A stretch of 64,000 nt of DNA. It comes from CAYQQJ01 sp964419935 (GTDB taxonomy: Bacteria > Pseudomonadota > Gammaproteobacteria > Pseudomonadales > Cellvibrionaceae). This document shows positions 10,089-19,316 of the stretch, piece by piece (the first letter of the stretch is position 1; every line of letters starts with the position of its first letter). The notes beneath the pieces are model-generated. The model saw only the letters and a program-made list of their open reading frames with translations, did no database searches and was not told the origin of the DNA. The position numbers and the translations under genes are program-made. The stretch spans positions 62,001-126,000 of the forward strand of contig CAYQQJ010000008.1 in assembly GCA_964419935.1 (NCBI GenBank), in the 5' to 3' direction.

Positions 10089-11201
10089 ATGGAATTAAAC
10101 AGCACCGAAGAGATCATCGACGAAATCCGTCAGGGCAGAATGGTGATTCTGCTGGATGACGAAGATCGCGAAAACGAAGGTGATTTGATTATGGCCGCAG
10201 AGCAAGTGCGAGCCGAAGATATCAACTTCATGGCGCGTTACGCCCGGGGTCTGATCTGTCTGACGCTGTCAGTCGAACGCTGCCGCCAGTTGGACCTGCC
10301 GTTGATGGTGCAGGACAACCGCGCCGCACATGCCACCGCGTTTACCGTATCCATTGAAGCCGCCGAAGGGGTGACCACCGGTATTTCTGCCGCTGACCGC
10401 GCCCGTACCGTGCGCGCCGCTGTTAACCGTGACGCAGCACCCACAGACATTGTTCAACCGGGCCACATCTTTCCGCTGATGGCACAACCCGGCGGCGTGC
10501 TCAGCCGCGCTGGTCACACCGAAGCTGGATGCGATCTCGCACGGCTGGCAGGGTTTGAACCGGCCGCGGTGATCGTTGAAGTCATGAACGAAGATGGCAC
10601 CATGTCACGCCGCTCCGATCTCGAAGCCTTCGCGCAACAGCACAACCTTAAAATCGGCACTATCGCCGATTTGATTCACTATCGCGCAGTCAATGAAAAA
10701 ACCGTCGCCTGCATCAATGAGCGCCGGGTCAATACCCTGCACGGCGAATTCACGCTGCGCACCTATCAGGATGAAGCCCGGGGCGAATATCACTTCGCGT
10801 TGGTCAAGGGTGAGATAGTGGCGGATGAGCCCACATTGGTCAGGGTTCACGTCGGCAATACTGCGCGTGACGTCCTCGGCATTCTGCGCGAAAGCGACGG
10901 CCACTACACAAACTGGACGTTTCAGAATGCGGTCCAGCGGGTCGCGGAGGAAGGCAAAGGTGTGGTGGTATTGATCTGCCACAGCGAAACAACCGAAGAT
11001 ATTGAAGAAAGCATCGACTGGCTGCTGTCCGGCAAGCAACGACGACCAAGCCAGGATTTGGTATACAAGCAAACCGGCGCCGGTTCCCAAATACTCAATG
11101 ACATAGGCGTGCGCAAGATGCGCTTGATGAGTACGCCGCTGCGGTACAGCGCCATTTCGGGTTTTGATCTGGAAGTGGTTGAGTATGTGGAGAATGGTTA
11201 G
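10089..11201 (+). CDS. ribB: RibB 3,4-dihydroxy-2-butanone-4-phosphate synthase fused to a degenerate RibA-like domain (RibBX type)
   Basis: A 370-residue protein. Residues 1-200 form the DHBP synthase, which converts ribulose 5-phosphate: LLDDEDRENEGDL, GLICLTL, TAFTVSIEA, HIFPLMAQPGGVLSRAGHTE (metal and catalytic residues). Residues 205-365 resemble GTP cyclohydrolase II, but the expected zinc cluster (HSEC then RCDC) is absent; that stretch reads RVHVGNTARDVLG. The C-terminal half is therefore unlikely to hydrolyse GTP. A complete RibA is encoded at 14715-15329. Such RibBX hybrids are known in proteobacteria. I see no FMN riboswitch in the 60 bp upstream. Confidence 0.93.
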   Translation: MELNSTEEIIDEIRQGRMVILLDDEDRENEGDLIMAAEQVRAEDINFMARYARGLICLTLSVERCRQLDLPLMVQDNRAAHATAFTVSIEAAEGVTTGISAADRARTVRAAVNRDAAPTDIVQPGHIFPLMAQPGGVLSRAGHTEAGCDLARLAGFEPAAVIVEVMNEDGTMSRRSDLEAFAQQHNLKIGTIADLIHYRAVNEKTVACINERRVNTLHGEFTLRTYQDEARGEYHFALVKGEIVADEPTLVRVHVGNTARDVLGILRESDGHYTNWTFQNAVQRVAEEGKGVVVLICHSETTEDIEESIDWLLSGKQRRPSQDLVYKQTGAGSQILNDIGVRKMRLMSTPLRYSAISGFDLEVVEYVENG

Positions 11202-11213
11202 GTTAAGAACTAC

Positions 11214-11260
11214 AAGCCATAAGCTTCAAGCTGCAAGCTGACGAAAGGGAAAAGGGAAAA
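11214..11260 (+). repeat. composite 7-bp repeat after ribB
   Basis: Twelve bases after the stop codon an AAGC-type run (AAGCCATAAGCTTCAAGCTGCAAGCT) is followed by two perfect GGGAAAA units (11247-11260). Order and orientation match the arrays after ribA, the SMP-30 gene and cobO. Confidence 0.75.
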
Positions 11261-11284
11261 GGTTAATCGAGTGCACGAAAAGAG

Positions 11285-11390
11285 TTTGTTGTCAGGGGAA
11301 GATCTTTTGAAACCCTCGCGGCAGGGACGCCGCGGGGGAGCCACAGGGACGTGTTTATGCGTTTTCAAAAGATCTTCCCCTGATGACAAA
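11285..11390. repeat. 106 bp hairpin-type intergenic repeat before ribH
   Basis: Arms 11285-11312 and 11363-11390 pair at 26 of 28 positions (core CAGGGGAAGATCTTTTGAAA). Both mismatches are G-U pairs on the plus strand. The loop (CAGGGACGCCGCGGGGGAG then CCACAGGGACGTG) resembles the loop at 1040-1070. It could insulate ribH from the upstream rib genes or be a transcript-processing structure. This and the 7-bp repeats occupy the whole ribB-ribH gap. Confidence 0.75.
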
Positions 11391-11453
11391 CGGATCGAAG
11401 CCCTGAGCTAATTTTACGGCGTGCGGTTTCTTTAAAAACAGAGCGAGAAGACG

Positions 11454-11918
11454 ATGAAAAAAATTGAAGGTGATTTCAAGAAGGCGGGTGGCAACTATGT
11501 GTTGCTGGTGAGTCGCTGGAACAGTTTTGTTGTTGAGCACTTGAAAGAAGGTGCGTTGGACACGCTGCTGCGCCACGGTGTAGACGAAAAGAATATCGAC
11601 GTGGTCTATGCGCCGGGCGCATTCGAGTTTCCGCTGGTGGCGCAAAAACTGGCCCAGCTAGGCAAGTACGACGCGATTGTGGCATTGGGTGCGGTTATTC
11701 GCGGTGGTACTCCCCACTTTGATTATGTCGCGGGTGAATGTACCAAAGGTCTCGCCCAGGTGTCCCTGAACGCCGGTATCCCCGTCACCTTTGGTGTACT
11801 TACCGTGGACAACATTGAACAGGCGATCGAACGGTCGGGTACCAAAGCCGGCAACAAAGGCGCTGAAGCAGCGACAACCGCCATTGAAATGGTGTCCTTG
11901 CTGGGCAAGCTGGTTTAG
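11454..11918 (+). CDS. ribH: 6,7-dimethyl-8-ribityllumazine synthase
   Basis: A 154-residue enzyme that condenses the pyrimidine from RibD and the C4 unit from RibB into lumazine. Visible: [16 protein letters not shown] (residues 20-35), [33 protein letters not shown] with the catalytic His (about residue 89), and [11 protein letters not shown]. Length is typical. The ATG is preceded by GAGCGAGAAG. nusB begins 37 bp after its stop, the usual arrangement. Confidence 0.97.
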   Translation: MKKIEGDFKKAGGNYVLLVSRWNSFVVEHLKEGALDTLLRHGVDEKNIDVVYAPGAFEFPLVAQKLAQLGKYDAIVALGAVIRGGTPHFDYVAGECTKGLAQVSLNAGIPVTFGVLTVDNIEQAIERSGTKAGNKGAEAATTAIEMVSLLGKLV

Positions 11919-11955
11919 TTTTTTGGCTAAACCATAAAATCGAGAGTTTTATTTT

Positions 11956-12405
11956 ATGAGTCTTTCCCCCGCTGCACGCAGCAAAGCCCGGCACTTCATT
12001 ATGCAGGCATTGTATCAATGGCACATGTCCGGTAATTCTCTCAACGTGATTGAGGCAGAATTCCATACCGACAACAACATGGCCAAGGTTGATACCGAGT
12101 ATTTCCACGAAATCCTGCACGGCGTGCCGGCCAACCTTACGGAGACGGAAGACGACTTCAAGCCTTATCTTAAAGGCATGAGCATCGACCAGCTCGACCC
12201 TATTACCCTGGCATTGCTGCGGCTGGCGACCTACGAAATGCGTCACCGGATTGATGTGCCATACAAGGTTGTGATCAACGAAGCGGTCAATCTTGCCAAA
12301 AAATTCGGCGCAACCGATAGCCACAAATTCATCAACGGCGTGCTTGACCGCGTTGCTGACAAATTGCGCGATGTGGAAGTGCGCGCAGTGCGTGCCAAAA
12401 AATAA
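11956..12405 (+). CDS. nusB: transcription antitermination protein NusB
   Basis: A 149-residue all-helical protein that pairs with NusE (S10) on boxA RNA during rRNA antitermination. The Arg-rich start (SPAARSKARHFIMQALYQW) and the C-terminal LRLATYEM...VPYKVVINEAVNLAKKFG region are diagnostic. It follows ribH and precedes thiL as in most gammaproteobacteria. A perfect 10 bp stem overlaps its stop codon. Confidence 0.97.
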   Translation: MSLSPAARSKARHFIMQALYQWHMSGNSLNVIEAEFHTDNNMAKVDTEYFHEILHGVPANLTETEDDFKPYLKGMSIDQLDPITLALLRLATYEMRHRIDVPYKVVINEAVNLAKKFGATDSHKFINGVLDRVADKLRDVEVRAVRAKK

Positions 12406-12423
12406 ACCTGACTTCAGGTTTAT
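12402..12423 (+). terminator. hairpin overlapping the nusB stop codon
   Basis: ATAAACCTGA / TCAGGTTTAT form a 10 bp stem with a 2-base loop that includes the TAA stop. No T-tract follows and thiL starts 28 bp later, so attenuation or mRNA stabilisation is more likely than full termination. Confidence 0.45.
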
Positions 12424-12450
12424 GACATCGAAAACGATGACCCCAATGAC

Positions 12451-13473
12451 ATGACCGAATTTGAACTCATCAAGCGCTATTTTTACCACCGCAGCGGTGT
12501 CCCCAGCGTCGTGCTCGGTGTTGGTGACGACTGCGCTCTGCTGCAGCCGCCGGAAGGTGAGCAACTGGCCGTGTCCATTGATACAGTGGTTGCCGGTGTG
12601 CACTTTCCCGCCGATGCCGAGCCCGCGCTGATTGGTGAGCGAGCTTTGCGGGTCGCCTTGAGCGATCTGGGGGCCATGGGCGCCAAGCCTCTGTGGTTTA
12701 CCCTGGCGTTGACCCTGCCCAAAGTCGATGAAGCCTGGTTGCAGGCATTCAGCAGTGGCCTGATGAATGCTGCCGGCCTCTATCGCTGTAGCCTGGTTGG
12801 CGGTGACACCACCCGTGGCCCCCTGGCAATTACCATTCAGGTCCACGGCAGTGTCACTCCTGGTCGCGCTCTGCGCCGGGACGGCGCCCACGTAGACGAT
12901 CTGGTGTTTGTCACCGGTGATCTCGGTGATGGTGCGGCCGCGCTGGCTGTGATCAAAAAGGAACTGCAGGTAGGCCACGCGGCGAACGCCTATTTGATGG
13001 ACCGCTTTTATCGGCCCCGGCCCCACATACGCACGGGCGAATTGCTCTCAGGCGTGGCCTCTTCGGCGATTGATATCTCCGATGGCTTTCTGGCTGATCT
13101 CGAGCATATTTGTACCGCCAGCAAAGTGGGCGCAGCCATTGACGTAGGTCGGCTGCCTGTGTCCGAAGTGGTCATGGCCAAGGCCTCGCCCGCTGAACGC
13201 GAAACCTGGATGCTGGGCGGAGGGGATGATTATCAGCTGTGCTTTACCGTTCCACGGCGCAAAGCGGGGCTGGTACAGACCTGGATAGACAACAAGGCGC
13301 TCAATGCCACACTGGTTGGCAAGATTATCAAACGCAGCGGCGTGCATTGTTTCCGGGACGGCCATCCATATACACCACGAGGCTCTGCACCGGGCACTAA
13401 TTCTATGCAGGGCAAGGATTCGGCTGCGCCGAGTCCGGCAGTCAAAGGGTACCAACACTTTGGAAGTGATTAG
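12451..13473 (+). CDS. thiL: thiamine-monophosphate kinase
   Basis: A 340-residue ATP-dependent kinase for the last step to thiamine diphosphate. N terminus MTEFELIKRYF, then GVGDDCALL and SIDTVVAGVHFP (Mg/ATP-binding acidic residues), GGDTTRGPLAIT about residue 118, and SDGFLADLEH. The C-terminal 25 residues are Ser/Gly-rich and slightly longer than usual. Its end overlaps the start of pgpA, which suggests translational coupling. Confidence 0.95.
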   Translation: MTEFELIKRYFYHRSGVPSVVLGVGDDCALLQPPEGEQLAVSIDTVVAGVHFPADAEPALIGERALRVALSDLGAMGAKPLWFTLALTLPKVDEAWLQAFSSGLMNAAGLYRCSLVGGDTTRGPLAITIQVHGSVTPGRALRRDGAHVDDLVFVTGDLGDGAAALAVIKKELQVGHAANAYLMDRFYRPRPHIRTGELLSGVASSAIDISDGFLADLEHICTASKVGAAIDVGRLPVSEVVMAKASPAERETWMLGGGDDYQLCFTVPRRKAGLVQTWIDNKALNATLVGKIIKRSGVHCFRDGHPYTPRGSAPGTNSMQGKDSAAPSPAVKGYQHFGSD

Positions 13474-13963
13474 CAAACTCAATTTTCGTTATTTGCTGAA
13501 GCATCCCGGCGCATTTCTGGCGTTCGGTTTCGGCAGTGGGTTATCGCCGGTAATGCCGGGTACGCTGGGTACACTGGCAGCTATTCCCCTATACGTGGTC
13601 ATGGCGCAATTGCCATTGGCGCTTTACGTCGCACTCGTCGGGGTCGCGGCCTTTGTCGGGGTTTATCTCTGCGGGCGCACCAGCACGCAGCTTGGGCTTC
13701 ACGACCATCCTGGCATTGTTTGGGACGAGTTTGTCGGCTTCTGGATTACCATGGCACTGGCTCCGCAAAGTTGGCACTGGCTGATTACTGGCTTTGTGAT
13801 TTTCAGAATTATCGACATCGTCAAACCCTGGCCGATCAGTTTGGCGGACAAACACGTCCACGGTGGATTCGGCATCATGCTGGACGACGTACTGGCGGGC
13901 TTCGCCTCTCTGGCCTGTCTGCAGGCGGCCATCTTTTTTTGGAGCGCAACGCCGTGGGCATAG
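13460..13963 (+). CDS. pgpA: phosphatidylglycerophosphatase A
   Basis: A membrane phosphatase, about 167 residues, that makes phosphatidylglycerol. Family motifs: GSGLSPVMPGTLGTLAAIP, DHPGIVWDEFVGFW, RIIDIVKPWPI, HGGFGIMLDDVLAG, with four hydrophobic segments. The start is uncertain. TTG at 13460 lies about 10 bp after AAAGGG and gives MEVISKLNF; GTG at 13466 is the alternative. Either way it overlaps thiL by 8-14 bp. The frame is open much further upstream, but that part lies inside thiL and has no PgpA similarity. Confidence 0.92.
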   Translation: MEVISKLNFRYLLKHPGAFLAFGFGSGLSPVMPGTLGTLAAIPLYVVMAQLPLALYVALVGVAAFVGVYLCGRTSTQLGLHDHPGIVWDEFVGFWITMALAPQSWHWLITGFVIFRIIDIVKPWPISLADKHVHGGFGIMLDDVLAGFASLACLQAAIFFWSATPWA

Positions 13964-13978
13964 CGCCTTTTGGGATAA

Positions 13979-14689
13979 ATGGAAATGTTTTCCTGGCTGA
14001 AAACTAAAAGCATCAATCGTAGCGCGCGCGGGCCGCGACGGGCCAAGCCAAGCAAGCAGTGTCCTGGGTTTTTGCTGACAGTGCTGCTTCTGTCAACCCA
14101 CAGCTGGGCGGCTGAGAGCTTACTGATCAAAGCCCTGTTCAAAGACAACGCCATTGTTGAAGTGGATGGGAAGCAGGAACGGCTGAAGGTGGGTGAAACC
14201 ATCAGTGGTATCACCCTGCTCAGTGCCGACAGTAAACAGGCGGTGGTCGAAGTTGACGGCCAGCGCAAGACCCTGACTGTTGGCCGGCGCATTGGTGCAC
14301 AGTACCGCGCACCTGAGAAAACCACCGTGCGCATCGCGAGTCAGGGCGGTGGCCACTATTTTACGCCGGGCCGGATCAACAAACGCCCGGTTACCTTCCT
14401 GGTGGATACCGGCGCGACCACGATAGCCATGAACTCCCAGATTGCCCAACAGCTTGGCATTGACTACAAATCCGGGAAGCGACACCGGGTGCAAACCGCC
14501 AGTGGCACTGAGACCGCGTACCGAGTGACCCTGCAGAGTGCGGCGGTAGGCGCATTAACTATCAACAACGTCGAAGCCAGTGTGTTGGAAGGGGCTTTTC
14601 CAGCCCAGATTCTACTGGGCAATAGTTACTTGAGTCGGGTTGATCTACAGGTCGACGAAGGTGTGCTCGTGTTACAGGCCAAATTCTGA
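13979..14689 (+). CDS. retropepsin-like aspartic protease, clan AA (TIGR02281-like)
   Basis: A 236-residue protein with an Arg-rich N terminus, a hydrophobic segment at about residues 31-43 ending at SWA, a small beta-rich module (residues 48-100), and a single-lobe aspartic protease domain. The catalytic motif is [11 protein letters not shown] (about residues 142-152); a flap-like region and [10 protein letters not shown] follow. Single-lobe enzymes of this family are thought to dimerise. A periplasmic or membrane-anchored location is inferred. It starts 15 bp after pgpA. Substrate unknown. Confidence 0.85.
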   Translation: MEMFSWLKTKSINRSARGPRRAKPSKQCPGFLLTVLLLSTHSWAAESLLIKALFKDNAIVEVDGKQERLKVGETISGITLLSADSKQAVVEVDGQRKTLTVGRRIGAQYRAPEKTTVRIASQGGGHYFTPGRINKRPVTFLVDTGATTIAMNSQIAQQLGIDYKSGKRHRVQTASGTETAYRVTLQSAAVGALTINNVEASVLEGAFPAQILLGNSYLSRVDLQVDEGVLVLQAKF

Positions 14690-14714
14690 TGTGCGTTCAA
14701 CGCTGGAGTTATCA

Positions 14715-15329
14715 GTGACAGTAAAATATGTCGAATCGTCCAAATTGCCGACATCCATGGGCATGTTTGCCATGCATGGATTTTGTGAAAGTGAAACGGA
14801 CAAAGAGCATGTGGTGCTCACCATGGGTGACGTAAGTTCCGACGCGCCCTTGCTGACGCGCATACATTCGGAATGCCTGACCGGAGACGCCTTGTTCAGT
14901 TTGCGCTGCGATTGCGGTGCGCAGTTGCAGGCGGCGATGCACAGAATTGCCATTGAAGGCCGCGGCGCGATTTTTTATCTTCGTCAGGAAGGGCGTGGCA
15001 TTGGCTTGATCAACAAAATCCGCGCCTATCACCTGCAGGATAAAGGTGCGGACACGGTTGAGGCGAACGAAGAACTGGGTTTTGGTGCCGACATGCGCGA
15101 CTACGGCATTCTCAAACCCATGTTTGCCCATTTCGGTATTCGGCAGATCAAACTCATGACCAATAACCCGCGCAAGGTCAGCGCGCTGGAGGGTTTGGGA
15201 ATCAAAGTGACCGAGCGCCTGCCCCACGCATCGGGCCGCAACCCCCATAACCAGCACTACCTGGACACCAAACGCGGCAAGCTGGGTCATTTGTTCGACA
15301 TTATTGAACAGGATGATGATGTTGAATAG
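14715..15329 (+). CDS. ribA: GTP cyclohydrolase II
   Basis: A 204-residue enzyme that opens GTP in the first riboflavin step. The zinc site is intact ([10 protein letters not shown], then [10 protein letters not shown]), as is the catalytic [11 protein letters not shown]. The family C terminus [15 protein letters not shown] is present. The GTG at 14715 is chosen: GGAG lies 7 bp upstream and the length then matches E. coli RibA. A longer frame would overlap the protease gene. It supplies the activity missing from the RibA-like half of RibB at 10089-11201. Confidence 0.95.
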   Translation: MTVKYVESSKLPTSMGMFAMHGFCESETDKEHVVLTMGDVSSDAPLLTRIHSECLTGDALFSLRCDCGAQLQAAMHRIAIEGRGAIFYLRQEGRGIGLINKIRAYHLQDKGADTVEANEELGFGADMRDYGILKPMFAHFGIRQIKLMTNNPRKVSALEGLGIKVTERLPHASGRNPHNQHYLDTKRGKLGHLFDIIEQDDDVE

Positions 15330-15333
15330 GAAA

Positions 15334-15428
15334 GCTGCAAGCTCCAAGCCGTAAGCGGTAAGTTAAAAGATAGGGAAAAGGGAAAAGGGAAAAGGGAAAA
15401 GGGAAAAGGGAAAAGGGAAAAGGGAAAA
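15334..15428 (+). repeat. composite 7-bp repeat after ribA
   Basis: Directly after the ribA stop comes a run of AAGCTGC-like units (AAGCTGCAAGCTCCAAGCCG), then eight perfect GGGAAAA units (15373-15428). This is the longest array in the window. The remainder of the gap to 15651 holds no gene that I can support. Confidence 0.88.
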
Positions 15429-15651
15429 GATATGCCGCTGAACCTTGTAGGGCGAAAAGCCTAAGCGCCTTCCGCCGGAATGTGCAGGAAGCACATTGTG
15501 AATTAGCATCGTTGTACCGTCCGATTGAAGTTCTGCAAGGAGGGCATTGCCCACCGGTAGCGCTGGTGAGTGGGCTTTCAGGTGAAAACTGGGGAACAGT
15601 TGGTGCGACTTGAGTTCTGACTAAGAACTGCGCCTTTTCGGGAGAACCTCC

Positions 15652-15885
15652 ATGCCTTATTCCTCCAATCACGACTTACCTGCCAGTGTTGAAAATAACC
15701 TGCCGGACCATGCTCAGTCGATTTACCGTAAAGCCTTCAATAGTGCCTGGGATGAATACCAAGATCCCGACGACAGGCGAGGTGATGGCAGCCGGGAGGA
15801 GACTGCGCACCGGGTTGCCTGGAGTGCGGTAAAGCAGGAGTACCACAAGAATTCCAAGGGTGACTGGGTACGCGACAAGCATTAG
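15652..15885 (+). CDS. chaB: ChaB family protein
   Basis: A 77-residue, charged, soluble protein. ChaB-family hallmarks are visible: DLPASVENNLPDHAQSIYRKAF at residues 8-29 and AHRVAWSAVKQEY near residue 52. In E. coli ChaB is linked to the ChaA cation antiporter, but no chaA is present here, so the role is open. AGAACCTCC precedes the ATG. It stands alone between the ribA repeats and the sugar dehydrogenase. Confidence 0.9.
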   Translation: MPYSSNHDLPASVENNLPDHAQSIYRKAFNSAWDEYQDPDDRRGDGSREETAHRVAWSAVKQEYHKNSKGDWVRDKH

Positions 15886-15950
15886 ACCGCGCATCACCAC
15901 AAATGGAGTCACTCATTTAGCTTACGTGAACGGACTGAGGGTTTAATCTC

Positions 15951-17222
15951 ATGCGAACCATTCTGATTGTCGCCATCTTTGCCATGCTCGCGGGTTGTAA
16001 TGGCTCCGAGACCACCAGTAAGGAAGACAGGCCAGTGGAGAGCCCACCAGCGGACCCCGCGCCGGTCGCCGAGGAGCAAGCAAGTGCGGATCCCGTGCCG
16101 ACACCTCCCCCCAATGCAGAAGATCAGGAACCCGCTTTTGCGGGACAGACTCGTGCGCCCGAGGCGTCGTCCGGCGTCAGCCTCGCGGTGGCTGAGGTTG
16201 TAACGGGGCTTTCACATCCCTGGGCGATTGCGTTCCTGCCCGATGGCCGGCTGGTTCTGACGGAGAAATCCGGTGACCTGCACATTGTGTCTCAGGATGG
16301 AGAGATCTCTGAACCCATTGCCGGCCTTCCGGAAGTGGATGTGCGCAGCCAGGGGGGGCTGTTGGATGTTGCGCTGAGTCCGGACTTCGCCAATGACCGT
16401 TTGCTCTATATCAGCTATGCCGAGCCCCGTGCCGAGGGCAAGACGGGAACGGCAGTCGCACGGGGGCGCTTGTCCGACGACGAAACTGCGTTGGAAAACG
16501 TAGAAGTCATCTTTCAGCAAATGCCCTCGTGGGACTCCACCATGCACTACGGATCTCGACTGGTTTGGGGCACTGACGGACTGCTCTACGTGACTCTGGG
16601 AGAACGCTCGAAGCCCGAGCCGCGTAAGCTGGCACAGGACCTGGGCACCCATCTCGGCAAGGTGGTGCGCATTCATGCCGACGGCAGTGTGCCGGAAGAC
16701 AATCCCTTTGTTGGTCAGGCTACCGGACTCCCGGAAATTTGGTCTTACGGTCATCGCAACATTCAAGGGGCGGATTTACACCCGGTAACGGGCCGTCTGT
16801 GGACGATCGAACACGGCCCCAAGGGTGGGGATGAACTCAATATTCCCGAGCCAGGCAAGAACTATGGCTGGCCGGCGATTACCTACGGCGAAGACTATTC
16901 CGGCGAAAGTATCGGCGAAGGTATTACCAGTCAATCCGGTATGGAGCAGCCGCTCTATTACTGGGACCCAGTGATTGCACCCGGTGGAATGCTGTTCTAC
17001 GAGGGGAATCTGTTTAGCGAATGGCGGGGAAACCTGTTGATTTCGTCGCTTAACCCGGGAGGCCTGGTGCGCGTCGTGCTGGAGGGAGATCGGGTGATCG
17101 GAGAAGAGCGGTTTTTGCCGGATGTCGGCCGGGTGCGAGACGTGGCGGAAAGCCCCGATGGTTCTCTCTGGATAGTGACTGATCATGATGATGGTCGTTT
17201 GCTGCAGGTGACCAAACAATAG
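15951..17222 (+). CDS. PQQ-dependent glucose/sorbosone-dehydrogenase-like lipoprotein
   Basis: A 423-residue predicted lipoprotein (MRTILIVAIFAMLAGC, lipobox Cys 16), then a Pro/Glu-rich linker to about residue 75. The soluble-aldose-dehydrogenase beta-propeller follows: GLSHPWAIAFLPDG, QGGLLDVALSPDF, HYGSRLVWGTDG, YGHRNIQGADLHP, HGPKGGDELN, NYGWP. The family (YliI/Asd type) oxidises sugars with PQQ. No PQQ synthesis gene is in the window. The lipid anchor implies an envelope location. It converges on the Omp85-like gene. Confidence 0.9.
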   Translation: MRTILIVAIFAMLAGCNGSETTSKEDRPVESPPADPAPVAEEQASADPVPTPPPNAEDQEPAFAGQTRAPEASSGVSLAVAEVVTGLSHPWAIAFLPDGRLVLTEKSGDLHIVSQDGEISEPIAGLPEVDVRSQGGLLDVALSPDFANDRLLYISYAEPRAEGKTGTAVARGRLSDDETALENVEVIFQQMPSWDSTMHYGSRLVWGTDGLLYVTLGERSKPEPRKLAQDLGTHLGKVVRIHADGSVPEDNPFVGQATGLPEIWSYGHRNIQGADLHPVTGRLWTIEHGPKGGDELNIPEPGKNYGWPAITYGEDYSGESIGEGITSQSGMEQPLYYWDPVIAPGGMLFYEGNLFSEWRGNLLISSLNPGGLVRVVLEGDRVIGEERFLPDVGRVRDVAESPDGSLWIVTDHDDGRLLQVTKQ

Positions 17223-17228
17223 TCATCC

Positions 17229-17253
17229 AGCACGCAGCCGCGGGTTGCGTGCT
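17229..17253. terminator. hairpin between convergent genes
   Basis: AGCACGCA / TGCGTGCT with further G-U and G-C pairs makes an 11 bp stem with a 3-base loop, 7 bp after the dehydrogenase stop and 19 bp from the stop of the minus-strand gene. The T-tract is poor on both strands. Confidence 0.55.
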
Positions 17254-17271
17254 TCTCCAATTGATGCGGTC

Positions 17272-19038
17272 CTAGAACACCTGCTCCGCTTGGATTAACC
17301 ATTGGACCGTATCTGCGTCACCTTTTTCTGCTGTCGGAAAAGCCACATCAATATGCACAATGTGGCCGATCCGTGCCTTGCTGGAACTGACGCGCAGCCC
17401 CACGCCAACGTTTGACAGGTGTGATGCGTCGTCGGCATTTTCACTGTCCCAGGCTCTGCCTGCATCGAAAAACGCGACGCCTCCAATCCGGAACAGATTG
17501 AACAAGTGAATATCGGAAAAATAACGTTTTTCCAGGGAAAAGACATAGCGTTGGTCGCCCCGCTGGAAGTCCAGCGGATATCCGCGCACTCCGACCATTC
17601 CACCCACGGTCAATTTTTCATGGCGTTGTAAATCCTTCCCAGCGTCGTAACGCAGCCGCGCATACCAGCGGTGGTTTCGACTCTGCAGCAGATGGTAGGC
17701 AAACTCCCCACCGGCCACGGTGCTGCTCATGTTCGCGAGGCTGGAATACTGGCGACCGTCAACATGGGCCGAGAACTTGAAAATGTGGTGGTCGTTGACC
17801 GCCAGGACATCGGTATATTCGCCGCTGAACCGGAAGGCGTCGTCGGCATTGTCGAAAGCCTCGCCCGCATAGCCCACCCGCAATGTCAGGCTCTTGCCCA
17901 TGGCAAGGTCCTCCACCCGTTGAATTTGGTGTATGTTGCGATACACCGAAAATTCATCCTCGATAAACTGATATTCGAGCCAGGGGTAGGTCAATTCCCG
18001 GTCCGTGGGCAATGCGCCGACGGTGTCCTCATTTTGCTCAAAACCGTCCCGTTCATCGGAAATACCGATCAACAGGCGATGGGTGAAGTCGCCGAGGTTG
18101 ATTCCCTTGCCGAAGAAAACCTCGTGGCGCTCAATTTTGTGTTGGTATTCGTCGATGGTTTCACCCCGTGAACGTATGAGTTCCACCTGGGTGAGCTTTT
18201 CGCTTTTGAGGCCAAACGATGTCGGTGTATTCAAAGAAAAAAACGGGTAGGTTATGTTGACGACGCTGTCTTCCCCATCGCTGTTGTCGGAATAGCCGAT
18301 GCTGGCGGCCAGTCGGCTATTGAGAAAGTGCGGACTGCTGAAGCTGTAAAGAATCCCGGACCGGTTCGCGTCTTTACGATACCCGACGGCAACCGAGTTG
18401 CCTGAGCCGAGGAAGTTGCCTTCGGACAAAGCAAAGCCTGAACTGGTTTCACCACCGGAATGACCGAAAGAAACCTGGGGTTCCGTCGTCCAGGAATCCT
18501 GCGTGTGAATCTTCAGGCTGACCGAGTTGGCGCAGGCTTCGGTCAGGGTAATGTAGGCGTTCGCCAGGTAGTTGCGCGAGCGCAGGAGTCGCTCTGATTC
18601 TGCGATCTCACCGGGGTTCAGGGGATCTCCCACCCGGAATAGCAGCTGGGAGGCGATAACATCTTCAAGCGTGTGGATGTGCAGCTTGTTCAGGAAAAGG
18701 TACAGCCGGTTGTTTTCTTCTTCGTTGGTCTCATCGAAAATATTGAAGTTCTGGTAATCAATGGCGCGGATGATCTTGCCCTGATGTTCACGAAACAGTT
18801 GGTACTGGCGGTGTTCCCGTTCGATCGAGGTTCGCGCGTCAGCGCCATTGTCCAGCGTGATGCATTGGGAGCTTGAGCCGTCGGATGCCGGCAACTCCGC
18901 AGCCCACATCCCGCCTGCGAACAAGGTCAGCACTAGCGCCCCGAGTAGTCGCTGAAGGATCCATCGTCCCACAAGAGTTCGTCCGGTACGCAACAGGTAA
19001 TGTCGGGGACTTCTCATGTCAGGGGCGGTCATTTCCAT
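17272..19038 (-). CDS. Omp85/BamA-superfamily outer-membrane protein
   Basis: A 588-residue protein with an N-terminal hydrophobic signal (LLGALVLTLFAGGMWA, about residues 34-49). One POTRA-like domain follows (about residues 100-175, FRVGDPLNPGEIAESERLLRS), then a beta-barrel that ends in Phe. The VRGYP sequence near residue 488 corresponds to the conserved loop-6 VRG[Y/F] motif of Omp85 proteins. Only one POTRA and about 590 residues make it shorter than BamA, closer to uncharacterised surface-antigen members. Start uncertain: 19038, or Met 8 at 19017. It is alone on its strand. Confidence 0.82.
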   Translation of the reverse strand: MEMTAPDMRSPRHYLLRTGRTLVGRWILQRLLGALVLTLFAGGMWAAELPASDGSSSQCITLDNGADARTSIEREHRQYQLFREHQGKIIRAIDYQNFNIFDETNEEENNRLYLFLNKLHIHTLEDVIASQLLFRVGDPLNPGEIAESERLLRSRNYLANAYITLTEACANSVSLKIHTQDSWTTEPQVSFGHSGGETSSGFALSEGNFLGSGNSVAVGYRKDANRSGILYSFSSPHFLNSRLAASIGYSDNSDGEDSVVNITYPFFSLNTPTSFGLKSEKLTQVELIRSRGETIDEYQHKIERHEVFFGKGINLGDFTHRLLIGISDERDGFEQNEDTVGALPTDRELTYPWLEYQFIEDEFSVYRNIHQIQRVEDLAMGKSLTLRVGYAGEAFDNADDAFRFSGEYTDVLAVNDHHIFKFSAHVDGRQYSSLANMSSTVAGGEFAYHLLQSRNHRWYARLRYDAGKDLQRHEKLTVGGMVGVRGYPLDFQRGDQRYVFSLEKRYFSDIHLFNLFRIGGVAFFDAGRAWDSENADDASHLSNVGVGLRVSSSKARIGHIVHIDVAFPTAEKGDADTVQWLIQAEQVF

Positions 19039-19316
19039 AGGTGCAACTGTCAGCGTTGTTGCGAACCATACTGCGGGTAATCTTCTTCAGCTCGGGGAGT
19101 GGTAACTAGGCCGGGCTGATTTATTCGCAATTAACGGCTCGGTGGCGCCCGGAATGAGTACGGGCTCGTATTTCTCGTATTTATAGTATGGCAGAGCAAT
19201 CAGGCGCAGCGATTCGCATGCGGGTGAGGCTTCTCATTGGACGGGATTCAACGCAAGTTCCGTGCCGTATGCTCGAGCTACACCTGGCGCTGATGAGCGA
19301 CTGAATGGGTTTCCAA

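Noticed and set aside
11800..13026. 408-codon minus-strand open frame opposite nusB-thiL
   Set aside because: It crosses three conserved plus-strand gene regions and has no recognisable domain; a shadow frame.
15373..15428. CRISPR-like tandem array
   Set aside because: The repeats are 7 bp, contiguous and without spacers; no cas gene is present.
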